Assembly: GCA_963716235.1 (NCBI GenBank)
Contig: CAVQTE010000009.1
Location: 90,910-154,909 of the forward strand
Length of the DNA stretch: 64,000 bases
Direction of reading: 5' to 3'
Origin: Sva-07 sp963716235
Lineage (GTDB): Bacteria; Actinomycetota; Acidimicrobiia; Acidimicrobiales; Ilumatobacteraceae
Shown: in pieces, positions 27,316 to 35,117 of the stretch
How positions within the stretch are numbered: position 1 is the stretch's first letter
How the letters are laid out: each line of letters starts with the position of its first letter
Translations under genes and position numbers: made by a program
Notes under the pieces: model-generated
Told to the model about the DNA's origin: nothing
The model's database searches: none
What the model saw: only the letters and a program-made list of their open reading frames with translations

Positions 27316-28636
27316 CCGATCCTCTCCTTGCTCCCGAGCAGGCCTTGGGGTCTGACGAGGAGCACCAGGATCAAGACGGCCAGTGCTCCCACGGTCTTGA
27401 GGTCGTTGGCGTTGGGCACGATCCACGTCCAGAGTTCGACGAAGATCCCGATGATGAGGCTGCCGAGCAGCGCGCCGAACGGGTTGCCCAGTCCCCCGAG
27501 GGTGATGGCGGCGAACATGAGGAGCAGGAGCGTGAAGCCCATGTCCCACTTGATGCTGAACTCGAGCCCGTAGAACACGCCGCCCAGACCGGCGAGCGCA
27601 CCGCCGAGAATCCACACGAGCAGGATCACCCGGTTGGTGTCGATGCCGCTCGACGAAGCCAGGTCGGGGTTGTCGGAGACCGCTCGAATGGCCTTGCCGA
27701 ACCGGGTCTTGAGCAGGAAGAGGGCGACACCCACGATCACGAGGGCCGACGCCCCGATGATGAAGAGCGTGCGCGGTGGCAGATCGATCGGCCCGATCGA
27801 GACCGGGTCGCTCTGCAGCGTGTACTGCTGGAACGCCTTGAGGTCGCCACCGAAGAGGTAGAGGAAGAAGTACCGCAAGGAGAGTGCGATACCGATCGAC
27901 ACGATCATCATCGACGTCAGACTGGTCCCTCGGCGCCGCAACGGCGCCCACAGACCCTTGTCGAAGCCGGCTCCCAACAAACCGGAGATCACCACCGCGA
28001 CACAGGCAGCGGGGATCAGGTGCCAACCGAATTCGGAGTTGAAGATGAACGTCATGAATGCGCCGAAGGTGACCATCTCTCCGTGCGAGAAGTTCGACAA
28101 GCCGGTCGTGCCGAAGATGAGCGACAGCCCGATCGAGGTGATTCCGATGATCATCGCCAGCTTCAGCCCGTTGGCGAGTGTCTGCGGCAGCAGGCTCCAC
28201 TTGCTCTGGACGTCTCGGGTGTCCTCGCCGAGGAAGAACACCCGGGTGACGTTCTGATTCGCCTGCCACCTCGAGTTCCTGCACGTCTTCGCCTTCGGCC
28301 ACGGCCAGACCGTCCGGCAGGGTCGAGACGTCGAGTCGTACCGTGAAGGTTCCGGGCTGGTCGAGGCCGATCACGTAGTTGCCCTCGGCGTCGGTGACGG
28401 CCTCCCCGATCGGTGTGCCGCCATCCTCGACCACGATACGGACGTCGGGAACGGGCTCGATCACCCGCTCGCCGTCCTCCTCGTAGCGGTTCTGAACCTT
28501 GCCTCGCACCGACTGCGGGGCATCGTCGTCGGTCTGGGCCAAGTGCAGCCCCTGACGTGGCGCCGATGACCAGCAGACCGATCAGTGCCGCGAGCCAGAT
28601 CCGCATCGATCGCGCCTGGCGCCCGTCTGTGCCCAT
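27312..28636 (-). CDS. livH: LivH permease with an extracytoplasmic beta-sandwich domain (two frameshifts)
   Basis: Permease of the same importer with an unusual N terminus, about 440 aa after removal of two extra bases. ATG 28636 or 28606 starts a signal peptide (MRIWLAALIGLLVIGATSGA, cleavage after ALA). Residues about 35-125 form a carboxypeptidase-regulatory/CnaB-like beta-sandwich: VRGKVQN, VPDVRIVVEDGGTPIG, AVTDAEGNYVIGLD. After LEVAGNQNVTRVFFLGEDTR the LivH permease begins: LSLIFGTTGLSNFSHGEMVT, VSDNPDLASSSGIDTNR and GLEFSIKWDMGF. E. coli LivH lacks such a domain. First gene of livHMGF, 14 bases after ctaA. Confidence 0.85.
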
Positions 28637-28650
28637 GTTGGGGTGCGAGC

Positions 28651-29614
28651 CTACAAGGATTGGGGGACGCGACCGGAAATCCTGTCGCCGGACTCCTGCG
28701 GGTGCTGTTCGGTCTCGCCGACCGGTTCGAGCCCGGCAAGGACCAACCAGACCGTTGCCACCCACAGTGCGGTCGCTCCCGCGACGTGTGCGGCCACCAG
28801 AACCTCGGGAACGTCGCTGAAGTACTGGACGTAGCCGATACCGCCCTGGAGCACCGCGATGAACATCCACGTCGAGAGCTTCCCGCCGAACGTGCGCCGC
28901 CAGATCGGGCGTGCGTCGCAGGACGACGACGAGCACCAGGAAGAGCGCGACGGCGATCCATACCGTGACGCTGTGCAGTTCGGCGACGGTGGAGATGTCG
29001 AATCCGTAGCGGCGGGCCGTCTCGTCGCCGGCGTGCGGACCGGCGCCGGTGACGACGGTGCCGGTGACCAGCGCCGCCGCCACGAGGACGGTGAGCGCCA
29101 CGAACAACCTGGTGACGAGCGGTGTCACACCGATGTCCTCCCGACGCCCCACCGGTTCGGGACCCGAGCGGTGCACGGCGACGAGACCGAAGCCGATGGA
29201 CAGCATCGCCAGGATGAAATGTGACTGCACCAGCGAGGGGTGCAGGTCGCCGCGTACTGCGATGCCTCCGACCACCCCGTTGCCGAGAATGGTCAGCAGA
29301 ACACCCAGCGACGGACCCTTGAGGCCCCCTCGACGCGGCCACACCCGGAACGCACCGATCGCCAGCAGCAGCGTCGGGATCCCGATGACGCCGCTGAGCA
29401 GTCGGTTCACCTGCTCGATCGCTGCGTGCCCGGTCGACACGTCGATGAACCGTTCGTCGTTGCAGTTCGGCCAGTCGTCGCAGCCGAGCCCGCTCCCGGT
29501 GAGCCGTACGATCGCGCCGGCCACGGTGAGCAGACACACACCCGCGACCGCGAGGATCGCAATCTGACGAAACCGTCGCAACGACAGCGAGAAACGCGGA
29601 CGCGTCGGCTTCAC
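28651..29614 (-). CDS. ctaA: Heme A synthase, COX15/CtaA family (one frameshift)
   Basis: Oxidises heme O to heme A for cytochrome aa3 oxidase; a membrane protein with eight helices. From GTG 29614: VRLTGSGLGCDDWPNCNDER (extracytoplasmic loop with its Cys pair), NRLLSGVIGIPTLLLAIGAF, VQSHFILAMLSIGFG (heme His), VTGAGPHAGDETARRYGFD and ELHSVTVWIAVALFL (His). One extra base near 28895 shifts the frame. The tail is TWMFIAVLQGGIGYVQYFS then VAAHVAGATALWVATVW (His). Repaired length is 320 aa. It leads into livH, though no functional link is obvious. Confidence 0.88.
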
Positions 29615-29640
29615 TCTCCATACCCGCCACAGGTTACGAC

Positions 29641-29646
29641 TAGCGT
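29641..29646 (+). promoter_or_regulatory. -10 hexamer TAGCGT of the 29654 gene
   Basis: TAGCGT, 7 bases before GTG 29654, in the 39-base divergent gap with ctaA. Confidence 0.45.
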
Positions 29647-29653
29647 CGCTCGG

Positions 29654-30802
29654 GTGCTGAGCTCGTTCGACGACTTTCCGATCCATCAGACGTCACACCC
29701 GATCGCCCAGACGGGGTCGACCGACATCAACCACTACGACCGATACTTCTTCAACGGCTACACGAAGGACACGCGCCTGTTCTTTGCGCTGGCGATGGGC
29801 CTGTACCCGAACCGGCATGTCGCCGACGCGTCATTCAGCGTCGTCGTCGACGGCGGCACGGCCGATGCCCGCCAGATCAGTGTGCACGCGTCACGGCGCG
29901 CACCGGCCGACCGTGCCGACGCGAACGAGGTCGGTCCCATCCGCGTCGAGGTGCTCGAACCGCTGAACGCACTGCGAATCGTCGTCGAAGCCCCCGAGCA
30001 CGGGCTGCGCGCCGATCTCACGTTCGTGCGGCGCTCGGCACCGATCGAGGAGGCCCATTTCCACCAGCAGATCGGTCTCCGCGTGGTGTTCGACTACACC
30101 CGCCTCACCCAGTTCGGGGGCTGGGAGGGCTGGATCGAGGTCGACGGTGAGCTCACCGATCTCGCTCCGGGCGAAACGCTCGGCTGCCGGGATCGCTCGT
30201 GGGGCATCCGACCGGTCGGAGAGCGCGGTTCGACAGGAGCGCCGGTCGCCGACCCGCAGTTCTTCTGGCTGTGGGCCCCGATCAACTTCGACACGTTCTC
30301 GACCCACTTCGATGTCAACGAGTATTTCGACGGCCGACGTTGGCACGAGAGCGGATTCGTCGCGCCGGTCGCCGGCCACGACGCTTCACCCAGCGCAGAC
30401 GCCGGTGCCGAAGCGATGCGCTCGGTCGACTACACGATCGACTGGCGACCGGGCACTCGCACTGCTGCGGCCTTCGAACTGGTGATGACGCCCTGGGAGG
30501 GCGAGGCCTCGACGATCAGCCTGGAACCGCTGTTCGAGTTCCACATGTCGGGGTTGGGCTATCTGTCGCCCGAGTGGTCGCACGGTGTCTGGAAGGGAGA
30601 GTTGGCAGTCGGCGGGGAACGCTGGAATCTCCCGGTTGACGACGTCTTGGCACCCCACCACGTGCACGTCCAGTCGATTGTCAGAGCGACCACTGCCGGG
30701 GCGCTCGGCGAGCACCAGGGAATCGGCATCCTCGAGCAACTGGCGATCGGACGCCACACGCCGACCGGTCTCGAAGGGATCTTCGACGGCTTCCCCGGGT
30801 AA
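29654..30802 (+). CDS. Conserved hypothetical protein, possibly lipocalin/CrtC-like
   Basis: A soluble protein of 382 aa (GTG 29654) with no signal peptide. Recognisable stretches: NHYDRYFFNGYTKDTRLFFA, MGLYPNRHVADASFSVVVDG and GCRDRSWGIRPVG. The last resembles the GxRDRSWG motif in proteins with the AttH/CrtC (carotenoid hydratase, double-lipocalin) fold. Trp/Tyr-rich beta strands fill the C-terminal half. I cannot assign a reaction; a lipid- or isoprenoid-related role is only a guess. Confidence 0.6.
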   Translation: MLSSFDDFPIHQTSHPIAQTGSTDINHYDRYFFNGYTKDTRLFFALAMGLYPNRHVADASFSVVVDGGTADARQISVHASRRAPADRADANEVGPIRVEVLEPLNALRIVVEAPEHGLRADLTFVRRSAPIEEAHFHQQIGLRVVFDYTRLTQFGGWEGWIEVDGELTDLAPGETLGCRDRSWGIRPVGERGSTGAPVADPQFFWLWAPINFDTFSTHFDVNEYFDGRRWHESGFVAPVAGHDASPSADAGAEAMRSVDYTIDWRPGTRTAAAFELVMTPWEGEASTISLEPLFEFHMSGLGYLSPEWSHGVWKGELAVGGERWNLPVDDVLAPHHVHVQSIVRATTAGALGEHQGIGILEQLAIGRHTPTGLEGIFDGFPG

Positions 30803-30815
30803 CCGGGCCGGGTGA

Positions 30816-31619
30816 TCAGGTGTGACGGATCGTCATGCCGCCGTCGACCGCAATGGTGGCGCCGTTGACGAAACTCGACGACGGTAGGCACAAGTTGAGC
30901 GTCATGTGGGCAACCTCCTCAGGATCGCCGTAGCGGCGCAGAGGCACCCGCCGGCGGGCGTAGGTGTCTTTGGCTTCGCTGGGGATGGCCGCGGTCATCG
31001 CCGTGTCGATCGGGCCGGGACAGATGCAGTTGACGGTCACGCCGTGGCGGCCGAGCTCGACGGCCAGCGCGCGGGTCAGGCCGGTGACGCCGGCCTTCGA
31101 GGCCGCATACGCGGCGAGGCCCGCCGTGGCGACGATCGACTCGGTCGATGCGATGTTGACGATGCGGCCCGATCCCGACTCGATGAGATGCGGCAGTGCG
31201 AGTCGGATGAGGCGAGCATGCGCAGTCAGGTTGACGTCGAGAGTTCGCGCCCAGTTGTCCTCGAACTCGGCCTCGTCCTGGAACATCGAGTTGACCAGAG
31301 ACACCCCGGCATTGTTCACTACGACGTCGATCCGGCCCGCCCACGTAACGGTTTGGTCCACGAGGTTCCGGAGCTGTGCGTGATCGGCGACGTCACAGGT
31401 CGCCGCGAGCGCCGCATCGTCACCGTGCACGGCCCGGATGCCGTCGACCACTGCCCTGACAGCATCTGTAGAAAGGTCGGCCACAACCACGCGTGCGCCT
31501 TCGTCGGCGAAGAGTTGCGCCGTGGCACGACCCATGCCGCTGGCCGCGCCGGTGACGATGGCCACGCTGCCCTCGATCGAACGCGACAGACGCGTCAGGC
31601 GGGGGCCACCGGAGTTCAC
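30816..31619 (-). CDS. SDR family oxidoreductase
   Basis: Classical short-chain dehydrogenase, 267 aa. VAIVTGAASGMGRATAQLFA is the TGxxxGxG cofactor motif and VVVADLST gives an Asp that favours NAD(H). NNAGVS, NIASTESI (catalytic Ser) and YAASKAGVTGLTRALAVELG (YxxxK) follow, then NCICPGPIDTAM and FVNGATIAVDGGM. GTG 31619 overlaps the stop of the upstream PPOX gene as GTGA. Substrate unknown. Confidence 0.9.
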   Translation of the reverse strand: MNSGGPRLTRLSRSIEGSVAIVTGAASGMGRATAQLFADEGARVVVADLSTDAVRAVVDGIRAVHGDDAALAATCDVADHAQLRNLVDQTVTWAGRIDVVVNNAGVSLVNSMFQDEAEFEDNWARTLDVNLTAHARLIRLALPHLIESGSGRIVNIASTESIVATAGLAAYAASKAGVTGLTRALAVELGRHGVTVNCICPGPIDTAMTAAIPSEAKDTYARRRVPLRRYGDPEEVAHMTLNLCLPSSSFVNGATIAVDGGMTIRHT

Positions 31620-32059
31620 GCCGCCGACCACCGCTTCATTCCACCCATTCCGTACTGGTGCAGGATCAGCGCGCGGTCGGGCGTGATGGCCAGGAATGCG
31701 GTGCCGGGCGAGTCGTCGGGCCCGCCGGGTGCGAACGCACCGAGGTCGTAGTCGAACACCCCGGTCCACAAGCGGCGCTTCGTTTCGAGATCGGTGAACA
31801 CTGCCGCGGTGCCCCAGATCTCGACGCCGTCGCCGACGGCGTCGACCTGCCAGTGCATGGCAACATCCGGGTGAGAAGCCACATTGCGCGCCTTCACCGA
31901 ATCCGTGCCGATCATCACCCAGCAGACGTCACCCTCCCAGCAGGGATGCACCGGTACCACATCCGGCTTGCCGTCGGCGCCAACCGAGGCGAGGTGGGCC
32001 CACGGGCTGAGACCCGCGGCGAAGGATTTGACGTCGTCGAGTTGCACTTGATCGCTCAT
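31616..32059 (-). CDS. Pyridoxamine 5'-phosphate oxidase family protein
   Basis: Flavin-binding split-barrel protein of 147 aa. LASVGADGKPDVVPVHPCWE, IGTDSVKARNVASHPDVAMHW and RALILHQYGMGGMKRW are the family strands. Many actinobacterial members bind F420 or FMN; the cofactor cannot be told here. Start ATG 32059 has TACTGT 6 bases upstream. It is the first gene of the PPOX-SDR pair and diverges from queF by 23 bases. Confidence 0.8.
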   Translation of the reverse strand: MSDQVQLDDVKSFAAGLSPWAHLASVGADGKPDVVPVHPCWEGDVCWVMIGTDSVKARNVASHPDVAMHWQVDAVGDGVEIWGTAAVFTDLETKRRLWTGVFDYDLGAFAPGGPDDSPGTAFLAITPDRALILHQYGMGGMKRWSAA

Positions 32060-32065
32060 GGCCGA

Positions 32066-32075
32066 ACAGTACCCT
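32066..32075. promoter_or_regulatory. Divergent -10 hexamers of the PPOX gene and queF sharing two bases
   Basis: Minus strand TACTGT (32066-32071) ends 6 bases before ATG 32059. Plus strand TACCCT (32070-32075) ends 7 bases before ATG 32083. The two hexamers share the TA at 32070-32071, so only one polymerase can open the site at a time. Confidence 0.5.
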
Positions 32076-32082
32076 CGCGCAG

Positions 32083-32451
32083 ATGTCACTGACGGTCCTG
32101 GGCAACACGGCGCGCGAGCCGATCGACCACGTCGAGGTGTTCCCGGCACCCGAGCACGTCACGAGCGTCACATTCACGAGCGACGAGTTGTCCTCGATGT
32201 GCCCCGTGACCGAACAGCCCGACCTGTCGAGCGTCACGATCGAGTACGCACCAAACGAGTGGTGTGTCGAGTCCAAGAGCCTCAAGCTCTACCTGTGGGG
32301 ATTCCGCGATCGTGCCGTCTTCGCCGAGGCGTTGGCCGCCGAGATCGCCGGTGAGATCATGACCACGGCCGAGCCGGCCCACGTCACTGTCACGCTGGTA
32401 CAGCGCCCTCGTGGCGGTATCGAGATCAAGGCCGTCGCACAGCTGCCCTGA
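32083..32451 (+). CDS. queF: 7-cyano-7-deazaguanine reductase (preQ1 synthase) QueF
   Basis: Reduces the nitrile of preQ0 to preQ1 with NADPH in queuosine synthesis. It is a short type I enzyme of 122 aa. The nucleophile Cys40 is in SSMCPVTEQPD, with Asp47 seven residues on, the spacing of B. subtilis Cys55/Asp62. VESKSLKLYLWGFRD is the QueF signature. The residue aligned with B. subtilis His96 is Ala81 (VFAEAL rather than FHE), which is unusual. No other queuosine gene is nearby. Confidence 0.9.
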   Translation: MSLTVLGNTAREPIDHVEVFPAPEHVTSVTFTSDELSSMCPVTEQPDLSSVTIEYAPNEWCVESKSLKLYLWGFRDRAVFAEALAAEIAGEIMTTAEPAHVTVTLVQRPRGGIEIKAVAQLP

Positions 32452-32470
32452 CGGTCGATCGTCGAATCGA

Positions 32471-33556
32471 TCAGGACCGGACTTCGTAGAAGGCGTTGAC
32501 CGAGTGGTCGACGTCGAGCGTGCGGAACTGGGTGAACCCGGCCGCGAGTGCCATCTCCCTCGCTCGTGACTCGGGAAGCCCGAGCGTTCCGAGGCCCGCC
32601 CCATCAGGGGCCGACAACGCCGACGACATGCACGACAGCACGCTGATGCCGTACATCAGTGGCGCCATCGGATTCTTCTGGACATTCTCGGCGAAGGTCT
32701 CACGTCCCTTGATGTCAACGAGCAGCCACGTGCCCTGGGGTGCCAACGCCGCGCCGATGGCGTCGATCATCTGCTGCGGGTGGGTCATGTCGTGGATGCA
32801 GTCGAACGTCGTCACGAAGTCGACCGAATGATCGTCGGGCAACGGCTCCACGCGAGGATCGACGAACCGCACGTTCGTGGCGTTGTCCTCACGTCGGCGA
32901 TGTTCTGCTCGTTCGAGCGCATGCTGCGAGATGTCGTAGCCCACGAAGGTGCTCAGCGGGAACGCTTCGGCCATCAGCAGCACTGCTCCCCCGGCGCCGC
33001 ACCCGATGTCGGCGACGGTGATCCCCGCCTGCAACCGCTCGACGATGCCGTCGAGTGCCGGGAGCACCGTCGGGATCAGATGGTGACGATTCCACGGCTC
33101 GAAGCTCCGTTCGATCCCGACGGCTCCCTCGGCACCATGGCTGTCGTAGTCGTGGCCCATCCCCGTGCGGAAGCTCTCGGGCATCACCTCGAGGGCAGCC
33201 ATCGTCTGAGGGAACCGGTGGAACATCCCCATCCCGAATGCGGGATGGTCGGGGGTGGCGAGCACCGCGGTGGCCTCCGTTGTGAGCCAGAACCGCTCGG
33301 GGGTGGCCTCTGCATCGACGGCGACCAGTTTCGCGGCTGCCTGGTTGTAGGCCCATTCACGAACCCACCGTTCGTCGAGCCCGGTGTGGTCGGCCAGCTC
33401 TGTCGTCGTCAGCGGTCCACCGGCAGCTGCCAGGGCCGTATACAAGCCGAGTCGGTCGCCGAGGTGGATCATGCCGGCAGTGACCGCGCCACTGAGCTGC
33501 GTGAAGACGGAGAACGAGTAGTACTTGAGCAGGTCGGGATCGGGTGCTTCGGGCAT
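32471..33556 (-). CDS. SAM-dependent class I methyltransferase with N-terminal winged helix
   Basis: Methyltransferase of 361 aa. The N terminus has a winged-helix-like dimerisation region (LSGAVTAGMIHLGDRLGLYT, LTTTELADHTGLDERWVREW) and the Rossmann domain follows: ITVADIGCGAGGAVLLMAEA (motif I), VGYDISQHALERAE, FVTTFDCIHDMTHPQQMI and WLLVDIKGRETF. Similar actinobacterial proteins act on small molecules, but no substrate can be named. Start ATG 33556 has TACCGT 6 bases upstream. It converges with queF. Confidence 0.82.
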   Translation of the reverse strand: MPEAPDPDLLKYYSFSVFTQLSGAVTAGMIHLGDRLGLYTALAAAGGPLTTTELADHTGLDERWVREWAYNQAAAKLVAVDAEATPERFWLTTEATAVLATPDHPAFGMGMFHRFPQTMAALEVMPESFRTGMGHDYDSHGAEGAVGIERSFEPWNRHHLIPTVLPALDGIVERLQAGITVADIGCGAGGAVLLMAEAFPLSTFVGYDISQHALERAEHRRREDNATNVRFVDPRVEPLPDDHSVDFVTTFDCIHDMTHPQQMIDAIGAALAPQGTWLLVDIKGRETFAENVQKNPMAPLMYGISVLSCMSSALSAPDGAGLGTLGLPESRAREMALAAGFTQFRTLDVDHSVNAFYEVRS

Positions 33557-33562
33557 GGCACG

Positions 33563-33568
33563 ACGGTA
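33563..33568 (-). promoter_or_regulatory. -10 hexamer TACCGT of the methyltransferase gene
   Basis: TACCGT on the minus strand, 6 bases before ATG 33556. It lies in the 34-base gap after the upstream phosphatase gene, giving the methyltransferase its own start. Confidence 0.45.
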
Positions 33569-33590
33569 GATCGTCGGCTCGGGTCGCCCG

Positions 33591-34268
33591 TCAGCGGGTG
33601 CGTTGTTGCTGGCCCAGGTGCTCGACGTCGCTGAGCTTCGACAGACAGAATGTGAATCCGTCGTCCAGCTCCATCGCCTCGAGCCGGCTGATCGACGTGT
33701 GCCCCAGAACGAATCGGTCCCACTCCCACGGCACCGGATCGAGCCCGAGGAGATGCCCGACCGTGACCGAGTTGGTACCGGCATGGGCGACGAGTGCGAT
33801 CCGAGCACCAGGCTCGCGAATCTGCCAGACCGGCAACTCCGTCTCCGAACGCACCACGCCACGATCGGCAAGGAACGCCGTGACACCCGCTCGGATTCGT
33901 GCGACGAAATCACGCATCGACTCGCCGCCACTCAGGCCGTGCCAGCGGTCCTCGGCCTTGCGTCCCCTGAGTTCGGCGTACGCCTCGGCGGCCTTCTCCG
34001 CGGGAGTGCCGTGCCAGACAGGATCGCGGATCTCCTCGAGCCAGGGGTCGACGACCTCGTGTCGACCCAGGGCCTCCAAGAGCGGCTGCGCGGTCTGTCG
34101 CGCTCTGACGAGCGGCGACACGAGGATCTCGTCGAACTGCTCGTCACACAACGCACCGGCGAGCAACTCCGCTTGCCGACGACCGAGATCGGTGAGCGGA
34201 GGATCGACCACGGTGAGGCCATCGCGCACCCATTCCGGCTCACCATGTCGGATCAGCACGATCTCCAT
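33591..34268 (-). CDS. Histidine phosphatase family protein
   Basis: PGM-like phosphatase, 225 aa. VLIRHGEPEWVRDG carries the phospho-His, LVSPLVRARQTAQPL the conserved Arg, GGESMRDFVARIRAG the acidic residue region and IALVAHAGTNSVTVGHLLG the second His. Distinct from the 13058 phosphatase. Start ATG 34268 has TACAGT 7 bases upstream. Substrate unknown. Confidence 0.88.
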   Translation of the reverse strand: MEIVLIRHGEPEWVRDGLTVVDPPLTDLGRRQAELLAGALCDEQFDEILVSPLVRARQTAQPLLEALGRHEVVDPWLEEIRDPVWHGTPAEKAAEAYAELRGRKAEDRWHGLSGGESMRDFVARIRAGVTAFLADRGVVRSETELPVWQIREPGARIALVAHAGTNSVTVGHLLGLDPVPWEWDRFVLGHTSISRLEAMELDDGFTFCLSKLSDVEHLGQQQRTR

Positions 34269-34275
34269 GGCTGCG

Positions 34276-34281
34276 ACTGTA
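34276..34281 (-). promoter_or_regulatory. -10 hexamer TACAGT of the 34268 phosphatase
   Basis: TACAGT on the minus strand, 7 bases before ATG 34268. Confidence 0.45.
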
Positions 34282-34310
34282 CGGGGAGAGCGCGAGGCCG
34301 AAGCAGTCGA

Positions 34311-34316
34311 TAGCTT
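34311..34316 (+). promoter_or_regulatory. -10 hexamer TAGCTT of the DUF2510 gene
   Basis: TAGCTT, 8 bases before GTG 34325. The same hexamer precedes the 5646 gene. Confidence 0.45.
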
Positions 34317-34324
34317 GCGGCGCA

Positions 34325-35077
34325 GTGACTGACGAGACCGGTGCTGCTGCGGGCTGGTACGCCGATCCGACCGGTCGCTACGAACACCGCTACTACAACG
34401 GACAGACCTGGACCGCTGACGTGTCGTCCGGCGGCCAGCGGTTCGTCGACCAACTGGGCCTCAGCCCGAGTGCCCAGTCCGATGTGGGCGGCGCGAACAA
34501 CGCCCCGAACAACCCCCCGAACAGCGCGGCGGGCACCGCCGCCATGGTGCTCGGCATCGTGGCCATCTCGATCGCGTGGATGCCATTCGTCGTGGTGCTG
34601 GGAGTCTTCGCTGCATTCCTCGCCCTCGTGTTCGGTTGGATCGGATTGCGACGAGCCAGAGACTCCGCCGGGAGTCGTTCATTCGCCGTGGTCGGCCTGG
34701 CAACCGGCGCGAGCGCGCTCGTCGCTGCGACGGTGGGCGTCCTGCTGACGATGGTGGTTCTCGATGTGTACGACGACTACCTGAACCCGCAGCCGAACAG
34801 CATTGCCGTGACCGAATGCGAACTGCAGGGGTCACGTGCGACCATGGCAGGAGTACTCACCAACACCGGTGACCGCACGGCCGACTACTCGGTGCTCATC
34901 GGGTTCGTCCGGCCGGGTACGGACAACGCTCACCGTTCGGAACGCGTCAGCATCGACGACGTCGAGCCGGGCGCCGACGCACGGTTCACCGCTCAGAGCC
35001 AAGTCGATCTCGAGGCGATCGACTGTGTGATCCTCGACGTCAACGGCCCGCTTCCGTTCGGCGTCGCCGTCGACTGA
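34325..35077 (+). CDS. DUF2510 domain membrane protein
   Basis: A 250-residue protein. The N-terminal DUF2510 motif is GWYADPTGRYEHRYYNGQTW, with its aromatic/Gly pattern. An Asn/Pro-rich linker (NNAPNNPPN) leads to two membrane helices in a DUF4190-like arrangement (AAMVLGIVAISIAWMPFVVV and VVGLATGASALVAATVGVLL). The extracytoplasmic C-terminal part looks like a FxLYD-type beta domain (AGVLTNTGDRTADYSVLIGF). Function unknown; such proteins are common in actinobacterial envelopes. Confidence 0.8.
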   Translation: MTDETGAAAGWYADPTGRYEHRYYNGQTWTADVSSGGQRFVDQLGLSPSAQSDVGGANNAPNNPPNSAAGTAAMVLGIVAISIAWMPFVVVLGVFAAFLALVFGWIGLRRARDSAGSRSFAVVGLATGASALVAATVGVLLTMVVLDVYDDYLNPQPNSIAVTECELQGSRATMAGVLTNTGDRTADYSVLIGFVRPGTDNAHRSERVSIDDVEPGADARFTAQSQVDLEAIDCVILDVNGPLPFGVAVD

Positions 35078-35085
35078 TCCGACCG

Positions 35086-35117
35086 CACATCAAACCGTCG
35101 TCACATCAGACCGTCGT
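35086..35117. repeat. Tandem 16-bp repeat spanning a stop codon
   Basis: CACATCAAACCGTCGT at 35086-35101 is followed directly by CACATCAGACCGTCGT at 35102-35117, 15 of 16 identical. The second copy contains the stop of the minus-strand ABC exporter gene, at the junction with the convergent DUF2510 gene. Confidence 0.85.
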
